The notes under the pieces: model-generated
Seen by the model: only the letters and a program-made list of their open reading frames with translations
Databases searched by the model: none
Told to the model about the DNA's origin: nothing
Shown here: positions 1 through 9,700 of the stretch, in pieces
Numbering within the stretch: the stretch's first letter is position 1
Layout of the letters: each line of letters opens with the position of its first letter
DNA from: Pandoraea eparura
GTDB lineage: Bacteria; Pseudomonadota; Gammaproteobacteria; Burkholderiales; Burkholderiaceae
Direction: 5' to 3'
NCBI RefSeq assembly: GCF_902459725.1
Contig: NZ_CABPSH010000009.1
Location: 1 to 64,000 of the forward strand
DNA: 64,000 nt
Program-made: the position numbers and the translations under genes

Positions 1-794
1 GAACAACGATCCGGGAAGTTGCCCTTGAAGTGCGCCGTGTCAACGTCGATCTTCGTAATCTCGCCCGGCTGCGCCAAGGCAATGATCGCCCAGTCGTTAC
101 CCGGCTCCCGACGACGGCGCGTCTCCCACCCATCGCCCATGTTCACTCCCCGCCCCGGCATCAGCAAATTCGACGCCATCCCGAAATGCTGGTTGTTCGC
201 CGCCACGACGTAACCGCCATTCTCCATCGCGATGAGGTCGATCAACTCGTCGCGCGAGCGTCGCGCCCAATCGCCCTGCGGCAACCCATACAAGCGCAAA
301 CGCGCCAAGCCACCATCGGGGTACAGGTTCACTCGCACATGGGTCACGGCACGCGAATTGGTGATGGCATGGTAGTGGTGCGCATTGCCCTGCAAGCTGG
401 TCGACGCGAGTAATTCAAACCACTCGGCCGACTCGCCCGGTGCACCGTCGGCGCTGTGGCACCCCTCGAGCGACGCCGCCGGCGGGAAGTTGCCGGTGAA
501 ATGGCTGGTGTCGAGATCGACACCGAACAATACGCCCGGTCGCGCCAGTTTGACGACGCACCAGTCGTAGCCGTTCACGCGCTTGCGACGCGTCTCCCAA
601 CCATCCATCCACTTGCCGTTGTCGTCGTATTTGCCAGGGATGAAGACGGCCGGCTCGGGATTGAGCATGCGCTCTTTGGCCGCGAAGAATTCGTCGCTGG
701 CCACCAATGCCTGCGCACCCAGACGCGGATCGGCCAGATTGACGTAACGGCGCACGAATTCCGGTGCGTTCGGATCTTGCGGGGCGAGGGCCAT
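1..794 (-). CDS. alc: Allantoicase, 3' end cut by the window edge
   Basis: Allantoicase hydrolyses allantoate to ureidoglycolate and urea in ureide catabolism in the cytoplasm. The reading frame is open from an ATG at 794 to the edge, about 264 codons of a family usually near 330 residues. It shows the two-fold repeat typical of the family: a GWETRRKR stretch followed by a [13 protein letters not shown]-like segment, and further on GWETRRRR followed by [12 protein letters not shown]. An AAGGAG ribosome site lies 7 nt before the ATG. It is the last visible gene of a minus-strand set after puuE and uraD, about 100 bp below uraD, consistent with one ureide operon. The C-terminus lies outside the window. 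Confidence 0.93.
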   Translation of the reverse strand, partial: MALAPQDPNAPEFVRRYVNLADPRLGAQALVASDEFFAAKERMLNPEPAVFIPGKYDDNGKWMDGWETRRKRVNGYDWCVVKLARPGVLFGVDLDTSHFTGNFPPAASLEGCHSADGAPGESAEWFELLASTSLQGNAHHYHAITNSRAVTHVRVNLYPDGGLARLRLYGLPQGDWARRSRDELIDLIAMENGGYVVAANNQHFGMASNLLMPGRGVNMGDGWETRRRREPGNDWAIIALAQPGEITKIDVDTAHFKGNFPDRC

Positions 795-895
795 GCCAAC
801 TCCTTGAGACTCGGTAATGTCTGAAACGTAATGATTTGGGCTGGAGCGCATGGGAACCGCTCCGGCGGACACCCTCCGCCCAATCCGCCCACAGC

Positions 896-1429
896 TCAGT
901 CGCGGACCAGATCCTGCAAACGGAATCCGGCAATTCGGAAGATCTGTCGCAAGCACTCGTCGATCTCGTCCGCCCGGCTGTTGGCAACGCGCGCGGCAAA
1001 GTTTTCGATGATGCTGGCACGGGTATGCCCACGCACCGCCAGGATGTAAGGGAACCCGAACTTGGCCTTGTAGGCGTCATTGAGTTCGGTCAGCCGCGCA
1101 AATTCGTCCGCACTGCACTGGTCCAGCCCCGCCCCCGCCTGCTCTCGCGTAGACTCCGCCGTCAGCTCGCCACGCACGGCCGCTTTGCCCGCCAATTCCG
1201 GGTGAGCACGAATGAGGTCGAGCTGAGGGCCTTCGCCGGCATCGATCACAGCCTGGCACATGGCGTCCTGCAACGCGTCAACGGTGGCAAACGGACGGTC
1301 GTCCCAAGCCGCTTCGGCCACCCAAGGGGAATGCTCAAAGATGCCGTCGAGCGCCGCAACGAACTCGGCACGCGGCAACGCCGACAGCTCGGCAACAGTA
1401 CGCTGGGTCATAGACAACGGGGCGTTCAT
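896..1429 (-). CDS. uraD: OHCU decarboxylase
   Basis: 177 residues. The enzyme decarboxylates 2-oxo-4-hydroxy-4-carboxy-5-ureidoimidazoline to S-allantoin, the last step of urate oxidation. The family motif HPELAGKAA is present with the presumed catalytic His at about 76, followed by [10 protein letters not shown] with Glu at about 96, and a FPYILAVRG core. The frame can be extended upstream to 1663, but the ATG at 1429 gives the normal family length and has AGGAG about 9 nt before it. It lies between puuE (168 bp upstream) and alc (101 bp downstream). Confidence 0.93.
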   Translation of the reverse strand: MNAPLSMTQRTVAELSALPRAEFVAALDGIFEHSPWVAEAAWDDRPFATVDALQDAMCQAVIDAGEGPQLDLIRAHPELAGKAAVRGELTAESTREQAGAGLDQCSADEFARLTELNDAYKAKFGFPYILAVRGHTRASIIENFAARVANSRADEIDECLRQIFRIAGFRLQDLVRD

Positions 1430-1596
1430 TAACGGCTCTCCTGGAGAACAACGGTGGCGCCCCCGCCATGCTCTTCGCACAGCCCGATGACGCCTGTCGG
1501 ATTTATATTTTTCAGCAACCACGCCCCCTCCGGACGCAGCCACTTCACGCAAACCTTCAGTGACCTTTGCACAACCCTTTAGACAAACGGTTACGC

Positions 1597-2541
1597 TCAA
1601 GCGGCCACGTACGGATGGCGCGCCTGCCAGTGACGTGCCACGTCGATACGACGACACACCCACACACGATCATGCTTTTCAATGTGATCAAGGAATCGCT
1701 GCAACGCCGCAAATCGCCCCGGGCGACCCAACAACCGGCAATGCATGCCCACCGACAGCATCTTCGGCGCTTCGCCCCCTTCGGCATATAGCACGTCGAA
1801 CGCATCACGCAGGTAGTGGAAGAAGTGATCGGCCGTGTTGAACCCCTGCGGCGCCGCAAAGCGCATGTCGTTGGAATCGAGGGTGTACGGCACGACCAGG
1901 TGCGGCTTGACCTCGCCACCCTCGGTCTGCACCTGCGTCCAGAACGGCAAGTCGTCGCCATAGTTGTCGGAGTCATAGACGAACCCGCCCTGCTCAACCA
2001 CCAAACGCCGAGTATTCGGGCTGTCACGACCGGTGTACCAACCCAGCGGTGCGCTCCCCGTCATTTCCTTGAAGAGGTCGATGGCGATGCGCATGTGCTC
2101 ACGCTCAGTTGCCTCGTCCATGTTCTGGTAGTGAATCCAGCGCCAACCGTGACACGCGATTTCGTGTCCCAATTCCTGAAACGCGGCGGTGACTTCGGGA
2201 TGACGCTGCATGGCCATCGCCACGCCAAATACGGTCAACGGCAACCCGCGACGCTCGAATTCTCGCAAGATGCGCCACACGCCCGCCCGCGACCCATATT
2301 CGTATATGGATTCCATGCTCATGTGACGCGCTTCGTATGCCGCCGCGCCAATGATCTCGGACAGGAACTGCTCGGACGCGCGATCACCGTGCAATACACA
2401 GTTCTCGCCACCTTCTTCGTAGTTCAGAACAAACTGGACGGCAATGCGCGCACGCCCCGGCCAGTCGGCAAACGGTACGTGACGGCCATAACCGATGAGA
2501 TCGCGCGGATAGTCGTTGGAACTTGCTGTGTGGCTGGCCAT
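1597..2541 (-). CDS. puuE: Allantoinase PuuE (polysaccharide-deacetylase fold)
   Basis: 314 residues. PuuE-type allantoinases hydrolyse allantoin to allantoate but belong to the NodB/polysaccharide deacetylase fold, not the amidohydrolase superfamily. Visible family signatures are RDLIGYGRHVP near the N-terminus, VQFVLNYEEGGE, HEIACHGWRW in the middle and GWYTGRDSPNTRR. I chose the ATG at 2541 (AGGA 5-8 nt upstream) because the family normally starts just before this segment; the open frame extends to 2610. As first gene of the puuE-uraD-alc set it shows the host can take oxidised urate to ureidoglycolate. Confidence 0.92.
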   Translation of the reverse strand: MASHTASSNDYPRDLIGYGRHVPFADWPGRARIAVQFVLNYEEGGENCVLHGDRASEQFLSEIIGAAAYEARHMSMESIYEYGSRAGVWRILREFERRGLPLTVFGVAMAMQRHPEVTAAFQELGHEIACHGWRWIHYQNMDEATEREHMRIAIDLFKEMTGSAPLGWYTGRDSPNTRRLVVEQGGFVYDSDNYGDDLPFWTQVQTEGGEVKPHLVVPYTLDSNDMRFAAPQGFNTADHFFHYLRDAFDVLYAEGGEAPKMLSVGMHCRLLGRPGRFAALQRFLDHIEKHDRVWVCRRIDVARHWQARHPYVAA

Positions 2542-2911
2542 GGTGTCCTGGCATTCGGGGAATGGCGAAACGATCGAAGCAGTGTAGCCAAATCCACCCC
2601 ACGGAAACATAGCCAGATTCGGATATTCAGGCTGCGTCTAAACGTATAGTCGCCCCCCGCACTACCCAGCACGTCCACGCGTGCCCCCTTCGTCCCCCCT
2701 CAACCGGCACGCTCCCCTCCGGTGGAACCATGCCCGCGACAACGCCATCGAAAATCGCGCAACACAATATCAAAAACACGCAAATTTCACGCAACACACC
2801 TCAATCGCCGCGACAACAAAAAAAGCACGCCAGGCCGTCGTATCGACCCGGCGTGCTTTCGCTTGCCGCTATGCCGCCTTGCCGAACGCTCAGTCGGCAC
2901 TCGCCTGGATA
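2542..2911. other. Intergenic region between puuE and ldcA
   Basis: About 370 bp without a convincing gene. It should carry the puuE promoter near its left end and the ldcA terminator near its right end. The short frames here have no family resemblance, and one stretch (about 2745-2825) is unusually A-rich for this genome. Confidence 0.5.
2812..2860 (-). terminator. Rho-independent terminator of tadA-ldcA
   Basis: A 10-bp perfect inverted repeat (2822-2831 with 2850-2859; arm AAAGCACGCC). Read on the minus strand it is followed by a run of eight T. It lies about 50 bp beyond the ldcA stop, so it most likely ends the tadA-ldcA transcript. Confidence 0.85.
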
Positions 2912-4497
<1,586 letters not shown>

Positions 4498-4553
4498 TCA
4501 CACATCGAACGAGCGCTCCGCCGTCCCCCGCACTCCCCCGACTCCCACCTGTT

Positions 4554-5357
4554 TCAGTCCCAAGCCGGCGCGAGCGATGCCGGATTGGCCTGACGCTCGT
4601 TGCGATCGAGCGTGGCGATCTGTGCCATGTCGTCATCGCTGAGCCGCAGGTCGCACGCCTTCATGTTGCTCGCCAGATTCTCGCGCTTGGTGGACGAGGG
4701 AATGACGGCATACCCCTGCTGCATCGCCCAGGCCAGCGCGACTTGCGCCGTGGTTGCCCCATGCGCCTCGGCAATCTTCACGAGCGCCGGATCGTTGAGC
4801 ACTTTGCCGTACGCCAGCGTCATGTAAGACGTGACATGCACGCCTTGCGAGCGCGCAAATTCCACCAGCTTGCGGTTCTGAAGATACGGGCTCAGTTCGA
4901 TCTGCAAGGTCGCCAACTCGCCCGGCCCAACAATGCCGATGGCCTGTTGCAGCAGCGCAATGGTGAAGTTGGACACGCCGATGGCACCGGTCAAACCCTG
5001 CTCGCGAGCCTCTCGCAACGCACCAAGGTATTCCGCCATCGGCACGGCATCGGCCGGCGACGGCCAGTGAATCAGCGTCAGATCGACGCGGTCGGTGCCA
5101 AGCTTCGAGAGACTGTCCTTCAGGCTAGGAATCAACTTGTCACGGGAGAAGTTGTCGACCCAGATCTTGGTGGTCAGATACAACGCGTCACGCTTGACGT
5201 CCGATGCCGCCAATGCGCGCCCAATGTCAGCTTCGTTCTCGTAGATCTGCGCAGTGTCGATCGCGCGGTATCCCAGCGCGAGCGCCTGGGTAACGGCATC
5301 GACGACGGTTTGGCCCTTCAAGCGGAATGTGCCAAGGCCGAAAGCAGGAAGACTCAT
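4554..5357 (-). CDS. dkgB: Aldo/keto reductase, DkgB type
   Basis: 267 residues, the same length as E. coli DkgB as I recall it. An NADPH-dependent reductase of 2,5-diketo-D-gluconate and small aldehydes such as methylglyoxal. The catalytic tetrad is readable: Asp34 and Tyr39 in [12 protein letters not shown], Lys64 in LTTKIW and His97 in LIHWPSP. The DkgB-typical [11 protein letters not shown] and [14 protein letters not shown] segments follow. The ATG at 5357 has GGAG about 10 nt upstream; a longer frame reaches 5429 but adds no conserved sequence. It appears to be transcribed alone. Confidence 0.94.
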   Translation of the reverse strand: MSLPAFGLGTFRLKGQTVVDAVTQALALGYRAIDTAQIYENEADIGRALAASDVKRDALYLTTKIWVDNFSRDKLIPSLKDSLSKLGTDRVDLTLIHWPSPADAVPMAEYLGALREAREQGLTGAIGVSNFTIALLQQAIGIVGPGELATLQIELSPYLQNRKLVEFARSQGVHVTSYMTLAYGKVLNDPALVKIAEAHGATTAQVALAWAMQQGYAVIPSSTKRENLASNMKACDLRLSDDDMAQIATLDRNERQANPASLAPAWD

Positions 5358-5544
5358 GATTGCAACTCCTGTCAGGATGCGTCGCGCCAAGGCATACAAC
5401 GCCCGTTGAAGGGCACGACGAAAGCGCACAGTGTCCCGGATTCCCGCTCACGCAAGAAGTCCCCACAAACGAACAAGATTCGTGCCTTGAATTCACAAAT
5501 GAACGCGAATCCGGACTTCGGTCGCCGCAATCAACGGTGATGAC

Positions 5545-5694
5545 TCAATCGGCAGCCTGTGAGAGGAAACCGGCGTCTTTGCGCACCCGCACCCGGCTCG
5601 CGTCGAAGCGCTTGGCCAGCGCTTCCTGACACAGTTGATACCCGCCCCCCGGGAGCGCGCCGCGCAAGATCCCGTCTCGCAGCGTGTCGAGGTT
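5545..5694 (-). pseudogene. Remnant of a GntR-family regulator (N-terminal winged helix)
   Basis: About 50 codons resembling the start of a GntR/FCD regulator: LDTLRDGILRGALP, then LCQEALAKRFDASRVRVR, aligning with the usual LRxxIxxGxLxPG...LAxxFxxSRxPVR pattern. The frame then hits a stop at 5545 and no effector-binding domain follows. The segment begins just beyond the 3' end of the ParB-like gene. I read it as a decayed fragment; a functional short protein is unlikely. The rest of the dkgB-parB gap (5358-5544 and 5695-5732) holds nothing I can assign. Confidence 0.55.
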
Positions 5695-5732
5695 GGCCTG
5701 ATGAAGGGTTGGGGATCTGGGGGTTCGCTGGC

Positions 5733-6602
5733 TCACTTGCCCGCTCGCGCCTCCGCCAGCGCGATGGTCAGATGGGCCACCCGCTTCTTGAGCGCGTCTC
5801 GCTCGGCGGTCATGGCTTTGAGTTCCTTTGACAGACGCGTGAGTTCGTCGGTCGGCTCCGCGGTGGTGTCCCACGGCGGCGTGCCGTCATCGTCTTCAGC
5901 GATCTCGTCGTCTTTCCTTTTGCGCGGCTTGACCGGACGCGCCTCGCGCACCTGACGCGCCAGCTCCCGCAATTCCTGCTTGCCGGCCACCACCGCCGCC
6001 ACCTGCGCCGCCTGCGGCAGGGTCGAGACGGCTGCCGCCGCATTGATCGACACCTCACCCCGCTTGACGGCATCCACCAACTCCGGCGCCGCTGCCGTGT
6101 GGATCTGCTCGATCTGCCCCAGCGTATTGCTCGACAAGCGCGCCGCACGCGCCAACGCCGCGCGAGTCAGCGCCATCGTATGCGCGGGAATCGACGCATT
6201 GGCCCCCGTTGCCTCGGGCGCATCGCTCGCGGAAGCGGCCTGCGGCGCCGTGGCTTGCGCCGGGCTATCGCTACCGGTGCGGGCTTCGAGAATGGTCTTC
6301 TTGCGCAACGCCAGCACGCCGCGCTGGTAATCGGACACACTGCGCCGCCCCAGATGATTGTCGATCATCCACAGGCGCACGTCGTCCATGGATTGGAACG
6401 ACAGGTTCTGCACCGTACGGAAGTCGATGTCGTGCTTGCGGCAAATCGCATAGCGGTTGTGGCCGTCGACCAGCACGTCACCCCATAGCACAAGGGCGTC
6501 GCGGCATCCTTCGGCGAGCAGGCTCTGTTCGAGCGCCGCATATTCGTCAGGCGTGAGCGGATCGATGTACGCCTTGAGTTCTTCGTTGATCTGGACTGTC
6601 AT
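5733..6602 (-). CDS. ParB/Srx-fold protein, orphan (no parA next to it)
   Basis: 289 residues from an ATG at 6602; an in-frame start at 6650 is also possible and neither has a strong ribosome site. The N-terminal third resembles the ParB/Srx nuclease-like fold: LVLWGDVLVDGHNRYAICRK includes the GHNRY motif, followed by WMIDNHLGRRSVSDYQRG. The middle has a helix-turn-helix-like stretch (LARAARLSSNTLGQIEQI) and SINAAAAVSTL. The C-terminal part is charged and coiled-coil-like. Chromosomal ParB partners a ParA ATPase, which is absent here, so this may be a plasmid- or phage-derived DNA-binding protein. Function unknown. Confidence 0.75.
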   Translation of the reverse strand: MTVQINEELKAYIDPLTPDEYAALEQSLLAEGCRDALVLWGDVLVDGHNRYAICRKHDIDFRTVQNLSFQSMDDVRLWMIDNHLGRRSVSDYQRGVLALRKKTILEARTGSDSPAQATAPQAASASDAPEATGANASIPAHTMALTRAALARAARLSSNTLGQIEQIHTAAAPELVDAVKRGEVSINAAAAVSTLPQAAQVAAVVAGKQELRELARQVREARPVKPRKRKDDEIAEDDDGTPPWDTTAEPTDELTRLSKELKAMTAERDALKKRVAHLTIALAEARAGK

Positions 6603-6749
6603 GGATTTCTGTGACGATACCGCCGCGCCCGGCGCCGCTGGCGGCGGCACGACGCGCTACGTCGGCATGGAAGGACGTTGCAGGCGGCATTATCGCCTGT
6701 CTGACCGCCTTTGACGAAACGAACACCCCGGCCCTATCCCGGCTGGCGA

Positions 6750-7364
6750 TCAGGACAGCACGCCGTGATCGGTCAGGAATGCCTGAATGCGGACCAAACG
6801 CGCCGCCGGATCGACGATGCCCAGGAGGGCCTCTTTCTCGTGCGGCGGAAGCGGCAACAATTCAGCCCACCGATCGGCAACCCACCCACATTCGTCCAGA
6901 CGGTACGGCGGTGCCAGCGGCAATTTCGCCGCACGCGCGGGGTCGCGCTGCAAGCCGGCAATCAGCTTGCCCAACGTGTCGGCACTGATCTGCAAGGTGT
7001 CGGGGATGGCGACATTGACGTCGTCCGGCAACATTTGCGCGTCGCCCGTCCACAGACCGTACCTCCCCTGTTCGACGCTCGCGAGCCGAAACTTGGTCGT
7101 GCCCCGGCACACGAGTTCGAGCAGCGAGGGCATGGTCGCGCGCCAGTCGTCGATGCGCGCCATCGTGCCGATCATGGCCGGCGCTTCGACGCCATCGGGC
7201 AAGCGCACCTCGCTGCCCTTGCGCAGCACGACCACACCGAATTCGGTGCCATCGGCGAGACATCGCTTGATCATGTCGAGATAGCGCACCTCGAAGATAC
7301 GCAGATGCAACACCCCAGCAGGAAACAGGGCGTTACCGAGCGGGAAGAGTGGGATCTGGGCCAT
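6750..7364 (-). CDS. Lon N-terminal-domain protein without AAA or protease domain
   Basis: 204 residues, resembling the substrate-binding LON domain alone (peptidase S16, N-terminal region). The opening IPLFPLGNALFPAGVLHLRIFE and the RYLDMIKRC that follows are the family hallmark, and there is a GVVVLRKGSEV strand. The ATPase and Ser-Lys protease parts of Lon are missing, as is normal for this stand-alone family. The start was set at the ATG at 7364 directly before the conserved motif; an upstream Met near 7403 is possible. Cellular role unknown. Confidence 0.88.
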   Translation of the reverse strand: MAQIPLFPLGNALFPAGVLHLRIFEVRYLDMIKRCLADGTEFGVVVLRKGSEVRLPDGVEAPAMIGTMARIDDWRATMPSLLELVCRGTTKFRLASVEQGRYGLWTGDAQMLPDDVNVAIPDTLQISADTLGKLIAGLQRDPARAAKLPLAPPYRLDECGWVADRWAELLPLPPHEKEALLGIVDPAARLVRIQAFLTDHGVLS

Positions 7365-7419
7365 GCCATATGATGACACGAAGTCACACATGGCAAGTGT
7401 CATTGTCGCGCCACAGTGC

Positions 7420-7670
7420 CTAACGCCCGCCCGCCCTCGTACGCGACGCGACGCAACGCGATGACCGTTTATCGCAATCTCGTGCGCTCGAGCGCACGGC
7501 CAGCACCTCGTCAAACAGCGGCGCGACAAGCGGGCTGCCCCCCATGACAGCCGTCGCTGGCGGATGCCGCTCGAACCGCTTCATGCCCAATGCCGCCCCG
7601 AGACGCGGGCTTGCTGAGCGATGGCCGCCTGAGTGACACCGAGTTCCTTGGTAGCGAGCCGGTGCGTCAT
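7420..7670 (-). pseudogene. Frameshifted remnant of a LysR-family regulator
   Basis: In one frame from 7670 the peptide reads RLATKELGVTQAAIAQQA, the LysR winged-helix recognition region. In the next frame the match continues as RLGAALGMKRFERHPPA and then PLVAPLFDEVLAV, which fits the usual LGxxLFERHxR...L...V continuation. The match switches frame near 7600, and frame one ends soon after at a stop. The first helix is also degraded and no effector domain remains. It lies divergent to the SDR gene at 7761, where a LysR regulator would be expected, so the SDR has probably lost its former regulator. Confidence 0.6.
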
Positions 7671-7760
7671 CTGAGATTCGCCGAGATGTTAGGCTTTCAC
7701 GCACAAATCGCAATGCGGGCTGCCATTGTGGGCATGCCGGCGTCTCTGGAGGTTTTGAGC

Positions 7761-8465
7761 ATGACGGTGGAAAAAGTGGCGTTGATCACGGCAGGTGGCA
7801 GTGGCATGGGCGCAGCGGCGGCGCGCAGACTCGCGGCGGATGGCTTCAAGGTCGGCATCCTGTCGTCGTCGGGCAAGGGCGAGGCGCTGGCCACGGCGCT
7901 AGGCGGCGTGGGCGTGACGGGGTCGAATCAATCGAACGAATCGCTGGCGAAGCTGGTCGAGCTGGCGGTCGAACGCTGGGGACGCATCGATGTGCTGGTC
8001 AACAGCGCAGGTCACGGTCCGCGCGCGCCGATTCTGGAAATTACCGACGACGACTGGCATCGCGGCATGGACATCTATCTGATGAACGTGATACGCCCGA
8101 CGCGACTGGTGACACCGATCATGCAGAAGCAAGGCTCGGGCGCCATCATCAACATCTCGACGGCCTGGGCGTTCGAGCCGAGCGAGATGTTTCCCACGTC
8201 AGCGGTGTTTCGCGCCGGACTGGCATCGTTTACGAAGCTGTTTGCGGACAAGTACGCGAAGGACAACGTACGCATGAACAATGTGCTCCCGGGATGGATC
8301 GACAGCCTGCCGCAGCAAGAGACACGCCGCGAGAGCGTGCCGATGCAGCGTTACGGCAAGGCGGAAGAAATCGCCGCAACCGTGGCGTTTTTGGCATCGG
8401 AAGGCGGTGGGTACATCACCGGCCAGAACATTCGCGTCGACGGCGGACTGACGCGCTCGGTGTGA
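7761..8465 (+). CDS. SDR-family protein with atypical active site
   Basis: 234 residues from an ATG at 7761 with GGAGG upstream. The NAD(P)-binding motif TAGGSGMG (about 10-17), the NSAG motif and a PGWIDSLP C-terminal segment with GQNIRVDGG place it in the short-chain dehydrogenase/reductase superfamily. The usual Tyr-x3-Lys pair is absent: the aligned positions read Ser147 and Arg151 in PTSAVFRAGLASF, though Ser133 is retained. A subgroup of SDR proteins shares this TSxVFRAGL pattern, so it is probably not a sequencing error. Substrate unknown; it may be a non-canonical reductase or a binding protein. Confidence 0.85.
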   Translation: MTVEKVALITAGGSGMGAAAARRLAADGFKVGILSSSGKGEALATALGGVGVTGSNQSNESLAKLVELAVERWGRIDVLVNSAGHGPRAPILEITDDDWHRGMDIYLMNVIRPTRLVTPIMQKQGSGAIINISTAWAFEPSEMFPTSAVFRAGLASFTKLFADKYAKDNVRMNNVLPGWIDSLPQQETRRESVPMQRYGKAEEIAATVAFLASEGGGYITGQNIRVDGGLTRSV

Positions 8466-8536
8466 GCGTCGTGCGCCAGCCGTCACCGGATCAAGCGGTA
8501 TGGCTGCTGCCCACATACGGCGTATGCAAGATTCGA

Positions 8537-8562
8537 GCGGCCCCACCCAAGGGGCCCTTTCC
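8537..8562 (+). terminator. Possible weak terminator after the SDR gene
   Basis: A 6-bp GC-rich inverted repeat (GGCCCC 8539-8544 with GGGGCC 8551-8556) followed by CTTTCC. The T-tract is poor. It lies about 70 bp after the SDR stop, in the convergent gap before the LysR gene. Confidence 0.35.
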
Positions 8563-8657
8563 GTTCAAGCACGGCCACGATCGCGTGGCTGACATCCCGA
8601 TCGAAGCCGCGCCGTCCGGGGCGTGATGGGCGACACCTCACGTGGCCCCCAGCAAAC

Positions 8658-9581
8658 TCAAGCCTGTGCCAGGATCTGCTGGGCGATGACGCTCGTAATA
8701 CCTACCTTGTCGTCGCGGGTACGCGCCAGAAGGCCGATGCTACGTTGCTCGGTCACGTCGGGTAACGCGACGACGCGCAGGGTATCTTCTTGCGCCCATG
8801 TGGCATTGCGCAGCATCGGCACGACGGTGACGCCGAGCCCTTGCCGCACCAGTCCTACGATGCCTTCGATGGAACTCAACTCCAGGAATTCGTTGACCTT
8901 GATGCGCTGACGCCGTAACGCGCGATCGATCAGCGCCCCCGTGCGTTGGGTGTGATCGAATCGCAAGAACGGTTCCGTCGCGAGCAACCGTGCGCTCAAC
9001 GCGTGTTTCATCCCGGCGGGCGCAAGCATCACCAGAGGCTCTCGATACAGGGGCGTCCAGCGCACCCCTGCGGGCCGACGCCCCTGCGGCTCGACGAGCA
9101 CCGCGCAGTCGATATCACCGGCGTCGAGTTGGGCCGTCAGTGCTATCGAGCGCGCGGTCTGGATCGAGACCTCCAGCCCCGGCCTTGCCTGCTTGATCTG
9201 CAACACGGCGGGCGCCAAGGCGCTCACCGCGGATTCGATTGCACCGATAGCGACCGGTCCGACGGGCGACTCGATACCGGACGCCAATATGCGCATGTTC
9301 TGGTATTGCGCCAGCAACAACTGCGCATGCGGCAACAACGCACGGCCCATCGCGTTGAGGGCAATCGAACGCCCGACCCGATCGAATATCGCGTGCCCGA
9401 ACTCCTCCTCCAACGCGCGCATTTGCATGCTCACCGCCGACTGCGTCATCGCCAGACGTTCAGCAGCCGAAGCGAACGAGCCATACCGCGCCACCGCGAC
9501 GAAAGTACGCATGAATCGCAGGTTGCTCACGGGTTGCCTCGCAGGTCGTGTCGAAGATCCTGACGGCCGCAAATTCATCAA
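8658..9581 (-). CDS. LysR-family transcriptional regulator
   Basis: 307 residues. The N-terminal winged helix is clear (FMRTFVAVARYGSFASAAER, then TQSAVSMQMRALEEEFG). The periplasmic-binding-like effector domain follows from about residue 100 (GPVAIGAIES, RPGLEVSI, GLGVTVVPML). It is divergently transcribed from the MHS transporter at 9701, with a palindromic LysR-type box right before its start, so it most likely controls the transporter/M20/DUF2817 operon and its own gene. The inducer cannot be read from sequence. Confidence 0.92.
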   Translation of the reverse strand: MMNLRPSGSSTRPARQPVSNLRFMRTFVAVARYGSFASAAERLAMTQSAVSMQMRALEEEFGHAIFDRVGRSIALNAMGRALLPHAQLLLAQYQNMRILASGIESPVGPVAIGAIESAVSALAPAVLQIKQARPGLEVSIQTARSIALTAQLDAGDIDCAVLVEPQGRRPAGVRWTPLYREPLVMLAPAGMKHALSARLLATEPFLRFDHTQRTGALIDRALRRQRIKVNEFLELSSIEGIVGLVRQGLGVTVVPMLRNATWAQEDTLRVVALPDVTEQRSIGLLARTRDDKVGITSVIAQQILAQA

Positions 9582-9584
9582 AAT

Positions 9585-9607
9585 ATTTGCGATGACGGAT
9601 CACAAAT
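9585..9607. promoter_or_regulatory. LysR-type operator between regulator and transporter
   Basis: Imperfect palindrome ATTTGCGAT-GACGG-ATCACAAAT (8 of 9 arm positions pair, spacer 5), 4 bp upstream of the LysR start codon and about 95 bp upstream of the transporter. Size and T/A edges fit a LysR autoregulatory box; inferred from position and symmetry. Confidence 0.55.
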
Positions 9608-9700
9608 TCTAGCTTTTGTTGATTTTTTTACACAAGCAGAATCATTCGGAGCCAGTGAATCCGGCTTGCCAAGGTCAAACTTCGAGATAGGAGCCTCTCC

